The notes: generated by a model not told the origin, from the letters alone. A stretch of DNA of 16,211 nucleotides from an uncultured Clostridia bacterium (GCA_934247125.1 CAKQIZ010000044.1:1-16211), one strand, 5' to 3'; positions 8,250 through 16,094 are shown, counted from the first letter of the stretch. Made by a program: numbers and translations.

Positions 8250-9496
8250 CGTTTTATCAGCCTTTCGAGATCAAAATCCGTTCCTGTAACAGACGCTGCA
8301 CAGTACGACGAGTAGTCGCCGATCAGCTCTGCTGCCTGCTTTATATCATCCCGAGTCACCTTGTCGAATTCGCTCAGCACTTCTTCAGGCGAGTACACCC
8401 TGTCAAGAAGCAGCTTGTTCTTCCCTATGGAAAACATCCTGCTGTTTATATTCTCAAGTCCGAAGATATATGAGCTCTTTACCTGTTCCTTTGCCATAGA
8501 CAGCTCTTCAGCAGTGACTCCGTCTTTTTTTAGCATCTCAAGTTCGTGTTTCACCGCATCTAGAGCAGCTTCCGCCTTGTCATGCGCAACTCCGGCATAT
8601 ATGCTGAAAAAGCCTGTGTAGCTGGAGAACACGTTCATCGAGCAGACAGTGTATGCAAGGCCTTTTTCCTCTCTTATGTTCTGGAAAAGTCTCGAACTCA
8701 TGCTTCCTCCGAATATGCTGTTCATCAGCACGAATGCGTAGTACTTGTCATCCGCCATGGAAATACCCGGCGTCGCAAGACAGATATGCGTCTGTTCGAT
8801 ATCCCTTACCTTTACATCAAAGCTCTGTCTGTACTGCTTCAGCGTGAAGTCCTTCGTCACCTTCTTCTCTCTGAGCGAAGTCAGCCTGCTTTCAAAAAGC
8901 TCTGCGATCCTTTTCTCGTCAAAATTGCCCGCAACGGCTATCACGATGCTGTCTCTTGCATACTTTTCGCTGTAATACTCAGTGAGCTTCGCACGGTCGA
9001 TCCCCGCAAGGCTCTCAGGTGTTCCGAGTATGCTTCTGCCCAGCGGATTGCCGCTTGCCACGAGTTCCGAGATCGTGTCGTACACGTCGTCGTCCGGACT
9101 GTCCTTGACCATCTTGATCTCTTCACAGATGACCTTTCTCTCCTTGTCCATCTCCTCCTGGTCGAATCGGGAACCTGTCAGCATATCGAGCAGGATATCA
9201 GCTCCCGCATATATATTGGAGGACAGTGTCTTGATGTAGTAGCACGTTGCTTCCTTTCCCGTGAAAGCGTTGAACATGCCTCCTATCTTGTCGACATCAG
9301 ACGCGATCTCCTTCGCCGTTCGATTGTCTGTCCCTTTGAACATCATGTGTTCGATATAGTGCGACATCCCTGAAATACTGTCGTTTTCATCTGCGGCACC
9401 TGTTCTTACCCAGATGCCCAGAGCTGCCGACTGAACATAGTCGGTCTTGTCCATTATTAACGTTGTACCGCATTTTAATTTTACTGTTTTTACCAT
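8246..9496 (-). CDS. M16 family zinc metallopeptidase
   Basis: This is a pitrilysin/insulinase-type peptidase of the short (M16B) kind related to Bacillus YmxG and mitochondrial processing peptidase subunits. The inverted zinc motif HYIEH (His46, Glu49, His50) is followed by the third ligand Glu126, exactly 76 residues after His50 as the family requires. The N-terminal domain is followed by a second, inactive M16 domain from about 190 to 416, which includes the [20 protein letters not shown] signature. There is no signal peptide, so it acts in the cytoplasm, and natural substrates of this group are not well defined. The ATG at 9496 has only a distant AAGG. It is divergent from the cysteine-rich protein gene and coupled to dut. 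Confidence 0.93.
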   Translation of the reverse strand: MVKTVKLKCGTTLIMDKTDYVQSAALGIWVRTGAADENDSISGMSHYIEHMMFKGTDNRTAKEIASDVDKIGGMFNAFTGKEATCYYIKTLSSNIYAGADILLDMLTGSRFDQEEMDKERKVICEEIKMVKDSPDDDVYDTISELVASGNPLGRSILGTPESLAGIDRAKLTEYYSEKYARDSIVIAVAGNFDEKRIAELFESRLTSLREKKVTKDFTLKQYRQSFDVKVRDIEQTHICLATPGISMADDKYYAFVLMNSIFGGSMSSRLFQNIREEKGLAYTVCSMNVFSSYTGFFSIYAGVAHDKAEAALDAVKHELEMLKKDGVTAEELSMAKEQVKSSYIFGLENINSRMFSIGKNKLLLDRVYSPEEVLSEFDKVTRDDIKQAAELIGDYSSYCAASVTGTDFDLERLIKR

Positions 9497-9517
9497 ATCA
9501 ACGCTGCCTTTCTTCTA

Positions 9518-9532
9518 AATACAAAATGTATT
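9518..9532. repeat. Inverted repeat in the divergent intergenic region
   Basis: AATACA and TGTATT are perfect 6-bp arms around AAA. The repeat lies between the divergent M16 and cysteine-rich protein genes and touches the candidate -10 of the former, so it could be an operator; nothing identifies a regulator. Confidence 0.35.
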
Positions 9533-9538
9533 GTAACA
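9530..9538 (-). promoter_or_regulatory. Extended -10 candidate for the M16–dut unit
   Basis: On the minus strand TGTTACAAT contains a TG one base before TACAAT, the form of an extended -10. No good -35 is present 17 bases upstream. It overlaps the -35 of the divergent candidate promoter of the cysteine-rich gene and adjoins an inverted repeat. Confidence 0.35.
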
Positions 9539-9563
9539 CAAAAACACCTGTTTTCATATACTG
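9535..9563 (+). promoter_or_regulatory. Candidate mother-cell (SigK/SigE) promoter of the cysteine-rich gene
   Basis: AACAC (9535–9539) and CATATACTG (9555–9563) are separated by 15 bases. The second fits the SigK -10 form CATANNNTR and resembles the SigE -10; the first fits the short AC-type -35 of SigK. Transcription would begin near 9570, about 40 bases before the ATG. Such short consensus sequences occur by chance, so this is a candidate only. Confidence 0.4.
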
Positions 9564-9610
9564 CCATTGAACAAAAAACACATTAAAATCACCATTCAAG
9601 GAGGTAAAAT

Positions 9611-10630
9611 ATGAACTGTTTCTGCACACCGCAAAACAATGCTTCAGGGGATTCCTGCTGCAAAGCCAACGATCTCTGCAGCTTCAGCGGGAATCTCGAT
9701 GATGTCACGGCTACTCCCATATACGTTCAGAGCGTGTATGACGCCGTAAGGTTCCATATGCAGGGGATGAAGACCGTACAGAATCTCAAATTCACACCTG
9801 CGATCCCGCCGGGATGCTCCGTCAGCAGGATACTCGATATCCGCTGCAAAAAGGTCTTCGATCCTTCAAAGGCATCGGACCGCAGCAACCTGACGCTCGA
9901 CATGGAAACCGGTATCTCCGGCGCATATTTCGTGAACGAGTGCAACAGTGTTGTCGAGACTGTCGGTCCGGACGGGGTACCTTCCGAGAAGATACTGTTC
10001 GCAGATACGAGCGAATGCGATTCGAGCGGAGGCGGCACACCGATCTTCGGTACACAGAATGTCAAGATCTGGGGCAACATCATCATTTACATCGATCTTG
10101 CGATCTGTGACAGCTGCGGCAGAGAAAGCACGATGACGCTCTGTTCCGAGGTCAACATCGCAAATCCTTCCTGCCCTCTCGTACTTACCAATTTCTTCGA
10201 GCTCTGCATGCCGAGCACGTCGAACTCTGCGTTCATGCCGCGACTCACGGAGCTTTCAAACGCCGGATTCAGCTGCAGGATGGCCACGAACAATGCGACG
10301 CGTGATCTTTGCATGGGTCCTAACGGTGAGATCTCTGCAAATCTCATCGTCACGATCTGCATCACTGTCGAGAAGAAGATCACAGTGCCTGTGCAGCTGT
10401 GCGTACTGTCGACAGGATTCGCTGAAGCTCCTCTGCAGGAAAATGTTTCAGGCGTCGTGACATGCCCGGGTCTTTTTCCTGAGAGAAATGACAGCAGCGC
10501 TGCTGCCTCCGGCCCTCAGGGCGAGCAGAGCGGCTGCTCTGCGAACCATGGGTGCGATCAGCACCGCCCTCCGGCGCCTGGAGACTGCGACTGCGGCTGC
10601 AGTGATTACCCGCCGGCGACATGCTGCTGA
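9611..10630 (+). CDS. Cysteine-rich protein, probable spore outer-layer component
   Basis: I do not recognise a named family. The 339 residues contain about 26 cysteines, with a CxC and CC at the N-terminus and a tail with CDCGC and a terminal CC. Between them is a β-strand-like body in which hydrophobic stretches such as IWGNIIIYIDLAIC and ANLIVTICITVEKKITV look like two related strands. There is no signal peptide or membrane helix, so it would be made in the cytoplasm. AAGGAGG is correctly spaced before the ATG, indicating strong translation. Cysteine-rich structural proteins of the coat or exosporium, such as CdeC or CsxA in other Clostridia, have this character, and a SigK/SigE-like promoter lies upstream. 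The function as a self-assembling, disulfide-linked spore protein is inference. It stands alone, followed by a terminator. Confidence 0.85.
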   Translation: MNCFCTPQNNASGDSCCKANDLCSFSGNLDDVTATPIYVQSVYDAVRFHMQGMKTVQNLKFTPAIPPGCSVSRILDIRCKKVFDPSKASDRSNLTLDMETGISGAYFVNECNSVVETVGPDGVPSEKILFADTSECDSSGGGTPIFGTQNVKIWGNIIIYIDLAICDSCGRESTMTLCSEVNIANPSCPLVLTNFFELCMPSTSNSAFMPRLTELSNAGFSCRMATNNATRDLCMGPNGEISANLIVTICITVEKKITVPVQLCVLSTGFAEAPLQENVSGVVTCPGLFPERNDSSAAASGPQGEQSGCSANHGCDQHRPPAPGDCDCGCSDYPPATCC

Positions 10631-10674
10631 GTGCAGATGCAGCCGTCACTGACACGCAAGACCACATGATCGGC

Positions 10675-10704
10675 AAAGGCCGGCGTTCTGAAGCGCCGGT
10701 CTTT
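10675..10704. terminator. Two-way terminator after the cysteine-rich gene
   Basis: AAAGGCCGGCG (10675–10685) pairs over 11 bp, with one G·U, with CGCCGGTCTTT (10694–10704) around an 8-base loop. The A/T ends make it a U-tailed hairpin on either strand. It lies between the convergent cysteine-rich gene and the dehydrogenase gene and can serve both. Confidence 0.78.
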
Positions 10705-10719
10705 CGCATGCCCCGGGCT

Positions 10720-11733
10720 TTACACGGCAGTTTCCGGATGATTGATGATATTATCAGGCTTTTCTCCGGCTCTTACCTTCTCTATATCCGACCAGATCAT
10801 GTCGTATCCGCGCCTGAACGACGCACCTGTTATCCCTCCGATGTGACAGCTGAGCAGCAGCTTTCTGCCTGCCTTTTCGGAAATCGTCAGCAGATCGTTG
10901 TCTGCCTCTACAGGCTCTCCGTCTATAGTATCCAGCCCTGCTCCTGCGATCTCGCCGTTTTCCAGTGCCTTCACCAGATCCGGGCTGTTCACCAGCTCGC
11001 CTCGCGACGTGTTTATCAGATATGCGCTGTCTTTCATCTTCGAGAAGAATGCACTGTCCGCCATGTATCTCGTCGATTCGTTGACCGGCAGATGCAGACT
11101 CACTATATCAGAGCATGCCAGCAGCTCATCGAGCTCCATGTACCTGACGCCGTATCGCTTTTCATCAGGCTCTGCAAGCCTGTGCGGTTTGTGATAGACT
11201 ACCTCGGCACCGAACGCCGAAAGCAGTCTCGCTGCCGCCTTTCCTATGTCGCCGAGCCCTATAAGCCCTACTCTGCAGTCACCGAGCTCCCTGAGATCAC
11301 CGGACATCATGTACGCCTCTTTTACCGCTATCTGCTCTCCGGCTCTGACGCTGCGGTCTCCGCCCGCAACGTCTCTGAGCAGCCCCAGCATCAGAAGCAC
11401 GGTCTGCTCCGCTACGGCAGCGGCATTCATTCCCCTGCAGTTGCACACGTATATACCTCTTTCATCAGCCGCATCGAGATCCACGCCCTGATAACCGACT
11501 CCCTCGGAGTGTATCAGTTTCAGCTCCGGCATCTTCCTTATCACATCTCCCGGCACGCTCCCGATCGCATCGACGATGATGTACGAGGCATCCTTTCCTG
11601 TTTTCAGAAGCTTCTCAGCTGTCGCTCCTGCCGGAACATAAGATATATCGTAATCATCGAGTTTCTTTTTATCTGCTGTATATCGGGCAAGTCTGCCTTC
11701 CTTTCCTATCACAAGTATTTTGTTTTCCATCAT
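10720..11733 (-). CDS. D-isomer-specific 2-hydroxyacid dehydrogenase
   Basis: The protein interconverts a D-2-hydroxyacid and a 2-oxoacid with a nicotinamide cofactor. The Rossmann motif GLGDIG is at 159–164, and the catalytic triad is Arg244 (TSRGELV), Glu273 (DGEPV) and His297 (CHIGG). All family landmarks are present in 337 residues. At the end of the second β-strand of the cofactor domain the sequence is VVYHKPHR (178–185), whereas NAD-dependent members usually have an Asp there; cofactor preference may thus lean to NADP or be relaxed. Two adjacent ATGs begin the gene; GGAG fits the second (11730) slightly better. It follows the thioesterase gene after 37 bases, and both probably form one transcript ending at the two-way hairpin. 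The substrate cannot be named. Confidence 0.92.
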   Translation of the reverse strand: MMENKILVIGKEGRLARYTADKKKLDDYDISYVPAGATAEKLLKTGKDASYIIVDAIGSVPGDVIRKMPELKLIHSEGVGYQGVDLDAADERGIYVCNCRGMNAAAVAEQTVLLMLGLLRDVAGGDRSVRAGEQIAVKEAYMMSGDLRELGDCRVGLIGLGDIGKAAARLLSAFGAEVVYHKPHRLAEPDEKRYGVRYMELDELLACSDIVSLHLPVNESTRYMADSAFFSKMKDSAYLINTSRGELVNSPDLVKALENGEIAGAGLDTIDGEPVEADNDLLTISEKAGRKLLLSCHIGGITGASFRRGYDMIWSDIEKVRAGEKPDNIINHPETAV

Positions 11734-11770
11734 CTTCTCCGTTCTGTCTATGCCTCATTCAGAGCCACGC

Positions 11771-12193
11771 TTAAAAAAAGTCCGCCGCTTCCTTCCGCCA
11801 TGCCTTCTCATCTTCGTCATCCGTTTCATCCAGAACTATGCCGTGAGGCTTCGGCGCCTTTGTCTGCGGATCGATCGTCACGAATGTCGCATAACCCTCC
11901 GCATAAAGCTCTCCGGTCTGCTCGTTTTTCAGATCGACACGGATGGTCAGGCTCGTCCTGCCTGCTCTCACAACTGTGCTCTCATATCTCACGATGTCTC
12001 CGGGCTCGACCGACTTTCTGAAATCAAATCTGTGCATATTTTTATAGAGCAGTCCGTTCTTGTCTCCATGTGTCAGACACGCCGCCATGAATGCCGACTC
12101 CACCATCCACTCGATGCCTCTGCCGGCATAGAGATTCGCATGATGATTCAGGTGCTCCATCCTTATCATATGTAATGAAATATACCGCTTCAT
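11771..12193 (-). CDS. Hotdog-fold acyl-CoA thioesterase
   Basis: This is a small hotdog enzyme of the 4HBT/acyl-CoA hydrolase group, which cleaves acyl-CoA thioesters. The diagnostic N-terminal block is HLNHHANLYAGRGIEWMVESA (14–34 overall), with Asn16, the Gly24–Gly26 turn and Glu28/Glu32 on the central helix. Classical members read WMDE at the latter place; here it is WMVE, so the acidic residue used for catalysis is probably Glu32 or Glu28. It has 140 residues, a single domain and no signal peptide. AGGAG lies 12 bases before the ATG, rather far. It is upstream of the 2-hydroxyacid dehydrogenase and divergent from brnQ. The 177-base gap to brnQ shows no convincing promoter in this direction. 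The substrate is unknown. Confidence 0.87.
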   Translation of the reverse strand: MKRYISLHMIRMEHLNHHANLYAGRGIEWMVESAFMAACLTHGDKNGLLYKNMHRFDFRKSVEPGDIVRYESTVVRAGRTSLTIRVDLKNEQTGELYAEGYATFVTIDPQTKAPKPHGIVLDETDDEDEKAWRKEAADFF

Positions 12194-12370
12194 ATAACTG
12201 TATTTCTCCTGTCCTTGCTATCATGTTCCTTGCGGATGTACCGCTGTTTTTCCGTAAATAATATTATCACAAAGAAACGGCAAAATAAAGACGTTCGACC
12301 GGCGGTTGCTTTTCCCCCGGTTATATGTTAGCATAATGCTTACGTGTGCATATCGAAAGGACATCAAAAA

Positions 12371-13666
12371 ATGAAACGCGACTTTAAAAATATGACAGTT
12401 ATAGGACTTGCCCTTTTTTCAATGTTTTTCGGCGCAGGAAACATAATATTCCCGCCGTATCTTGGAATGGGCGCCGGCCCTGAATGGGTATCCGGATTCA
12501 TATGTTATTACATGGCTGACATAGGGATATCGCTGATCGCGATATTCGCTCTCCTCAGAAATGACGGTGACATATACAAACTGACCGGAAAAATAGGAAC
12601 AGTTCCGGGAAAAGTAATGGTCTCTGCGATCATACTGTGCATAGGACCGTGCATAGCACTTCCGCGCACAGGTGCGACCGTACACGAGATGTTCGCGCAG
12701 CCGCTCTCCGGCAGTATACCGGCAGCCGTATCGACATCGATATTTTTTCTTATCGTGCTGGTGCTCACACTGCGTGAGTCCGCAGTCGTCGACATACTCG
12801 GAAAATTCCTGACTCCGGCGCTGTTTGCAGGACTTCTCATACTGATAATCTACGGGATCGCAGTTCCTGCGGGCGAGATATCGACGGAGCCTATGATGGA
12901 CAACGTGATAGTCTCAGGCATAAATGCAGGCTACCAGACCATGGACGTGCTCGCCGCGATGATTTTCGGGATCATCATAGTGAAGACCGTTACAGAAAAA
13001 GGCTACACCGAGAGCCGTATAAAATCCGGGATGGTCCGCAATTCCGGCATCATAGCTGCGCTGCTGCTCCTGATAGTTTACGGCGGCCTGACATATCTCG
13101 GCGCGACCGTCTCTGATATCTATGATCTCAGGATCAACCGCTCCGAACTGATACTCAATATCACGGAAGCACTGATGGGCCGCACGGGAGTGATACTTCT
13201 CGGCATCATCGTGACGCTTGCCTGCCTGACCACCGCTGTCGCACTCGTCAGTGCGAGCGCCGACTACTTCTGCACGCTTTCAGGCAGGAAGCTGAACTAT
13301 AAGCTGCTGGTCACAGTAATATGCGTCTTCAGCGCAGTCATCGCGAACTTCGGTATAGACAAGATCGTTCTGCTGGCGCAGCCAGTGCTGAGCCTCATCT
13401 ATCCGGGAGCTCTCACACTGATAATACTCGCCATGTTCAGCAGATATGTATCCGACTTCACTGTTAAATTCGCAGTGGCCGGAGCCATGGCCGGAAGTCT
13501 TCTGGAAATACTGAACAGCAGCAGCATAATAAATCTTGATTTCATATCCGGAATGCCGCTCAGCTCGTTCGGTCTGGGCTGGATATGCTTTGCCGCTGTA
13601 TCCGGCATCGCAGGCGCTGTCCTGAAACGGCTGATTTTCGACAGAAAAAGCGTGCCGGCTGACTGA
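12371..13666 (+). CDS. brnQ: Branched-chain amino acid carrier (LIVCS family)
   Basis: This membrane carrier of the LIVCS family takes up leucine, isoleucine or valine with Na+ or H+. The family signature FFGAGNIIFPPYLG begins at residue 19 in the first helix, and the protein continues with about twelve hydrophobic segments over 431 residues, the normal length. The ATG at 12371 is chosen because AAAGGA stands ten bases upstream and the protein starts with the usual short basic MKRDFKN; a GTG at 12344 would add nine unlikely residues. It is transcribed alone on the plus strand, and its last codons and stop lie inside a terminator hairpin shared with spo0A. The region upstream has TTGCTT and TAGCAT/CATAAT elements that are too poor to call. 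Confidence 0.95.
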   Translation: MKRDFKNMTVIGLALFSMFFGAGNIIFPPYLGMGAGPEWVSGFICYYMADIGISLIAIFALLRNDGDIYKLTGKIGTVPGKVMVSAIILCIGPCIALPRTGATVHEMFAQPLSGSIPAAVSTSIFFLIVLVLTLRESAVVDILGKFLTPALFAGLLILIIYGIAVPAGEISTEPMMDNVIVSGINAGYQTMDVLAAMIFGIIIVKTVTEKGYTESRIKSGMVRNSGIIAALLLLIVYGGLTYLGATVSDIYDLRINRSELILNITEALMGRTGVILLGIIVTLACLTTAVALVSASADYFCTLSGRKLNYKLLVTVICVFSAVIANFGIDKIVLLAQPVLSLIYPGALTLIILAMFSRYVSDFTVKFAVAGAMAGSLLEILNSSSIINLDFISGMPLSSFGLGWICFAAVSGIAGAVLKRLIFDRKSVPAD

Positions 13667-13680
13667 TGTCAGCTGGCACG
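13651..13680. terminator. Shared two-way terminator of brnQ and spo0A
   Basis: CGTGCCGGCTGAC (13651–13663) pairs with GTCAGCTGGCACG (13668–13680), 13 bp with one mismatch or wobble, around a TGAT loop. On the minus strand it is followed by CTTTTTCTG, a good tail for spo0A; on the plus strand by TCTTTCT for brnQ. The hairpin contains the final codons and stops of both genes. Confidence 0.8.
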
Positions 13681-14466
13681 TCTTTCTATCCTGAGCTTGT
13701 CAGCTATGATCGCGATAAATTCCGAATTCGTCGGCTTGCCCTTGTCGTTCTGCACCGTGTATCCGAACAAAGCATCTATCGTTTCAAGCTTTCCTCTGTT
13801 CCATGCGACTTCTATGGCATGTCTTATAGCTCTCTCGACTCTGCTCGGAGTCGTGTTGTTTGCTTTCGCGATGGCAGGATAAAGCTCTTTCGTTACTGCT
13901 CCCAGCAGATCTATATCCTCCACGACCATTATTATAGCGTCTCTCAGATAATGATATCCCTTTATATGCGCAGGAACACCTATCTCGTGTATTATATTTG
14001 TTATGTCTATTTCAAGATTTCTGTTTTCCTCGTCCTTCTGTCCCGTAAGTATCGCACGCGCATACTGCATCTTGCTTTCGCCCTTGTCCTCGACTCCCGA
14101 CAGCTGGTTTATCCTCTTCATGAGTATATCGAGATTGAAAGGCTTTACTATGTAGTATTCTGCTCCGAGGCCGATGGCCTTCTGCGTTATAGGCTCCTGC
14201 CCCACTGCGGATAAAACGATAGTTCTCGGGTATTTTTCGAGTTCAAGGTTGTTGATCGTTTCTAAAACACCCAGTCCGTCCAGATGGGGCATGACCATAT
14301 CAAGTATAAGGATCTCCGGCTGATGTATTTTGATGTTTTCCACTGTTTTTATACCATCATGAGAAACGAAAGCCAAATCAATATCTTCCTTGTCTCTGAA
14401 ATAATCCGTAAGGATCTCACAAAACTCCCTGTTGTCATCAGCGATACCGATTTTAATTCTTTTCAT
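13669..14466 (-). CDS. spo0A: Sporulation master response regulator Spo0A
   Basis: Spo0A is phosphorylated at the onset of sporulation and then binds 0A boxes to turn on early sporulation genes. The receiver domain has the acidic pocket Asp10-Asp11, the phosphorylated Asp56 ([12 protein letters not shown]), Ser in LSAVGQEP and Lys in IVKPFN. The C-terminal effector domain has the recognition region [18 protein letters not shown], nearly invariant in spore-formers, and ends [10 protein letters not shown]. An ATG two codons upstream (14472) is only two bases from AGGAGG, while the ATG at 14466 is eight bases away and puts the phosphorylated residue at 56 as in Bacillus. I therefore use 14466, giving 265 residues. 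It lies 107 bases downstream of spoIVB, as in other spore-formers. Confidence 0.98.
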   Translation of the reverse strand: MKRIKIGIADDNREFCEILTDYFRDKEDIDLAFVSHDGIKTVENIKIHQPEILILDMVMPHLDGLGVLETINNLELEKYPRTIVLSAVGQEPITQKAIGLGAEYYIVKPFNLDILMKRINQLSGVEDKGESKMQYARAILTGQKDEENRNLEIDITNIIHEIGVPAHIKGYHYLRDAIIMVVEDIDLLGAVTKELYPAIAKANNTTPSRVERAIRHAIEVAWNRGKLETIDALFGYTVQNDKGKPTNSEFIAIIADKLRIERRAS

Positions 14467-14474
14467 TTTCATAT

Positions 14475-14480
14475 CCTCCT
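14475..14480 (-). promoter_or_regulatory. Ribosome binding site deciding the spo0A start
   Basis: AGGAGG on the minus strand is followed by two in-frame ATG codons, two and eight bases downstream. Only the second has workable spacing. Confidence 0.85.
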
Positions 14481-14501
14481 GGTTGTTACTGCTTGCAGCT
14501 G

Positions 14502-14531
14502 TTATTCACTGCTATATTTCCATTTTCAGAC
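14502..14531 (-). promoter_or_regulatory. Candidate SigH promoter of spo0A
   Basis: On the minus strand AGTGAATAA (14502–14510) fits the SigH -10 form RnnGAATWW. It is preceded after 12 bases by GTCTGAAAA (14523–14531), a two-mismatch form of the SigH -35. The start would fall near 14495, leaving a leader of about 29 bases with the AGGAGG inside it. Bacillus spo0A is known to have a SigH promoter at the matching place. Confidence 0.4.
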
Positions 14532-14573
14532 AAACCATAAAAATTATCAACGGTATCATGAATACAATTTGCT

Positions 14574-15641
14574 TTACTTTTCGACAAAAACCGACTCATT
14601 CAGCATCCACTCGATAAATATCCCGTAACCTCGCTGAGGATCATTCACGAAAACATGCGTAACAGCTCCGATTATCCTGTCGTTTTGTATTATCGGACTT
14701 CCGCTCATACCCTGGATGATGCCCCCTGTCTCCTCAAGAAGCTCCTTGTCAGTCACTCTTATCACCATACTCTTATCCGAAGGTGTATCCTGCTTTTCGA
14801 TCTTTTCTATCTCTATCTCAAAACGCCTTATCTCATTGTTCGAAAGAGTAGACAGGATATATGCCTTCCCGAGTTCAGCCTGCTCTTTCGTCCCCACTGC
14901 GACAGGCTGCGTGTATATCGGGTTTTCTATCGGATGATACGCGGTGCCGAACACACCGTAGCTGCTGTTCTTTACAAGACTTCCCAGCGGATCGTCTGAG
15001 TGGTAGAATATGCCCTTTATCTCTCCCGGCTCACCGCTCTTTCCTTCTCTGACCTCCTGCACCTGAGACTGCAGCAGCTGGCCTGTTTCGACAGAAAGCA
15101 CAGCACCCGTTTCAGGATCGGCGATCCCGTGCCCCAGAGCACCGAAGGAAGAATCGGCAGGATCGTAATACGTAAGCGTACCTATGCCTGCCGTCTTGTC
15201 CTTCACCCATATCCCCAGCCTGTAAACGCCGTCTTTTTTCGATTTCACCGGATCTATGTCGATGCTCAGCGTATCTTCATTTCTCTTTATTTTGAGCCTG
15301 ACAGCGCCCTTTGCCTCATTTATCAGCTCCTGGACCTCGTCTGCGCGATACACCTCGGTCCCGTTCACAGTCATGATGACATCGCCTATCTGCAGCCCAC
15401 TCAGAAGTCCCGGATTCACCTTCGTTCCGTCCTCGCCTTCGATCTCCTCAAGACCCACTACAAGCACACCTCTGACATCCATTTTGACGCCCACAGACTG
15501 CCCTCCCGGAACAAGCACCTTTTCAGCGACTACAGGAGCCGCCGCCGTGCTGTCCTCTCCCGGAAATATCTGTCCTATCAGTATGATCGAAAGAAGAAGT
15601 CCGCCCAATACGAGCGCACCCTTTCTGGCAAACTGTTTCAT
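14574..15641 (-). CDS. spoIVB: SpoIVB serine peptidase (sporulation checkpoint protease)
   Basis: SpoIVB is secreted by the forespore into the intermembrane space, where it cleaves SpoIVFA and so triggers activation of pro-SigK in the mother cell. A single N-terminal membrane anchor covers about 8–26. A PDZ domain follows at 55–130 (PGLLSGLQIGDVIMTVNG). The S55 peptidase domain has the catalytic triad His171 (GALGHGI), Asp298 (VTDKELL) and Ser313 (GMSGSPI), with the same relative spacing as Bacillus (142 from His to Ser, 15 from Asp to Ser). It is 355 residues, shorter than the Bacillus protein at the N-terminus. The ATG at 15641 has AGGGGG well spaced; an upstream TTG at 15662 is less likely. 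The gene starts ten bases after the BofC-like gene. Confidence 0.97.
   Translation of the reverse strand: MKQFARKGALVLGGLLLSIILIGQIFPGEDSTAAAPVVAEKVLVPGGQSVGVKMDVRGVLVVGLEEIEGEDGTKVNPGLLSGLQIGDVIMTVNGTEVYRADEVQELINEAKGAVRLKIKRNEDTLSIDIDPVKSKKDGVYRLGIWVKDKTAGIGTLTYYDPADSSFGALGHGIADPETGAVLSVETGQLLQSQVQEVREGKSGEPGEIKGIFYHSDDPLGSLVKNSSYGVFGTAYHPIENPIYTQPVAVGTKEQAELGKAYILSTLSNNEIRRFEIEIEKIEKQDTPSDKSMVIRVTDKELLEETGGIIQGMSGSPIIQNDRIIGAVTHVFVNDPQRGYGIFIEWMLNESVFVEK
14578..14588 (-). promoter_or_regulatory. 0A box (Spo0A binding site) upstream of spo0A
   Basis: On the minus strand TTTGTCGAAAA contains the full Spo0A-binding consensus TGTCGAA (14580–14586). It overlaps the last sense codons and stop of spoIVB and lies about 115 bases upstream of the spo0A ATG, suited to autoregulation. 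A poorer copy, TTTGTCTGAAAA, is at 14523–14534 over the candidate SigH -35. Confidence 0.5.
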
Positions 15642-15651
15642 CAAAAGCCCC

Positions 15652-16074
15652 CTAACTGTCAAAGTTCTGCAGGAATTCCCCGAGATCTTCCTCCGTCTCT
15701 ATCGTGACCCCGTCGATAAAAAGCTGCTGATCGCTTTCTGAAAGCAGATCGAACGGTATCGATGTGATCAGATACAGCTCCTTTCTGCCGTTTTCATCGC
15801 ATACAAAAACTTTGACTACTCCGTCAACCTCTTTTATTAGATATGTCTCCGGTTCCTCCCTCGTGCCTGTCTGCTGCTTCGAAGCGCTGTCCTTTTTATC
15901 ACTGCTGCTTTCATCCGCCTTTTTGATCTCCGCAGTCTTCACCGCCTCTTCATCTGCACTGTCTCTGCTGTCGCTCTGATAATTGAGCCATACTCCGAAA
16001 GCCATGATAAGTATTCCTATCGCGCAGCAGATCACCCTGTTTCGAAGCGCTTTTTTTCTCGTATCTCTAAACAT
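15652..16074 (-). CDS. Membrane-anchored protein with BofC-like C-terminal domain
   Basis: The 140 residues comprise a basic N-terminus, one membrane helix (about 13–30), a polar Ser/Asp/Lys/Glu linker (31–76) and a compact C-terminal domain (77–140). That domain begins TYLIKEVDGVVKVFV, contains DLLSESDQQLFIDGV and ends with an acidic EEDLGEFLQNFDS. It resembles the C-terminal domain of BofC, the protein that restrains SpoIVB in Bacillus, and similar small clostridial proteins; this is by eye and needs a profile search. The helix would place the domain outside the forespore membrane, where SpoIVB acts. The ATG at 16074 is preceded by GAGGTGA; a GTG at 16125 in the same frame is rejected. The stop TAG merges into the ribosome binding site of spoIVB, ten bases before its ATG. 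Confidence 0.8.
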   Translation of the reverse strand: MFRDTRKKALRNRVICCAIGILIMAFGVWLNYQSDSRDSADEEAVKTAEIKKADESSSDKKDSASKQQTGTREEPETYLIKEVDGVVKVFVCDENGRKELYLITSIPFDLLSESDQQLFIDGVTIETEEDLGEFLQNFDS

Positions 16075-16094
16075 AATACACTTCACCTCAAATG

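Noticed and set aside
10621..12021. A 466-codon open frame on the plus strand opposite the dehydrogenase and thioesterase genes
   Set aside because: It is antisense to two clear enzyme families, has no ribosome binding site, crosses the intergenic gap and shows a Cys/Arg/His-rich composition typical of a shadow frame.
15642..15662. Start of SpoIVB at the in-frame TTG at 15662
   Set aside because: It lacks a spaced ribosome binding site and would include the AGGGGG that serves the ATG at 15641.
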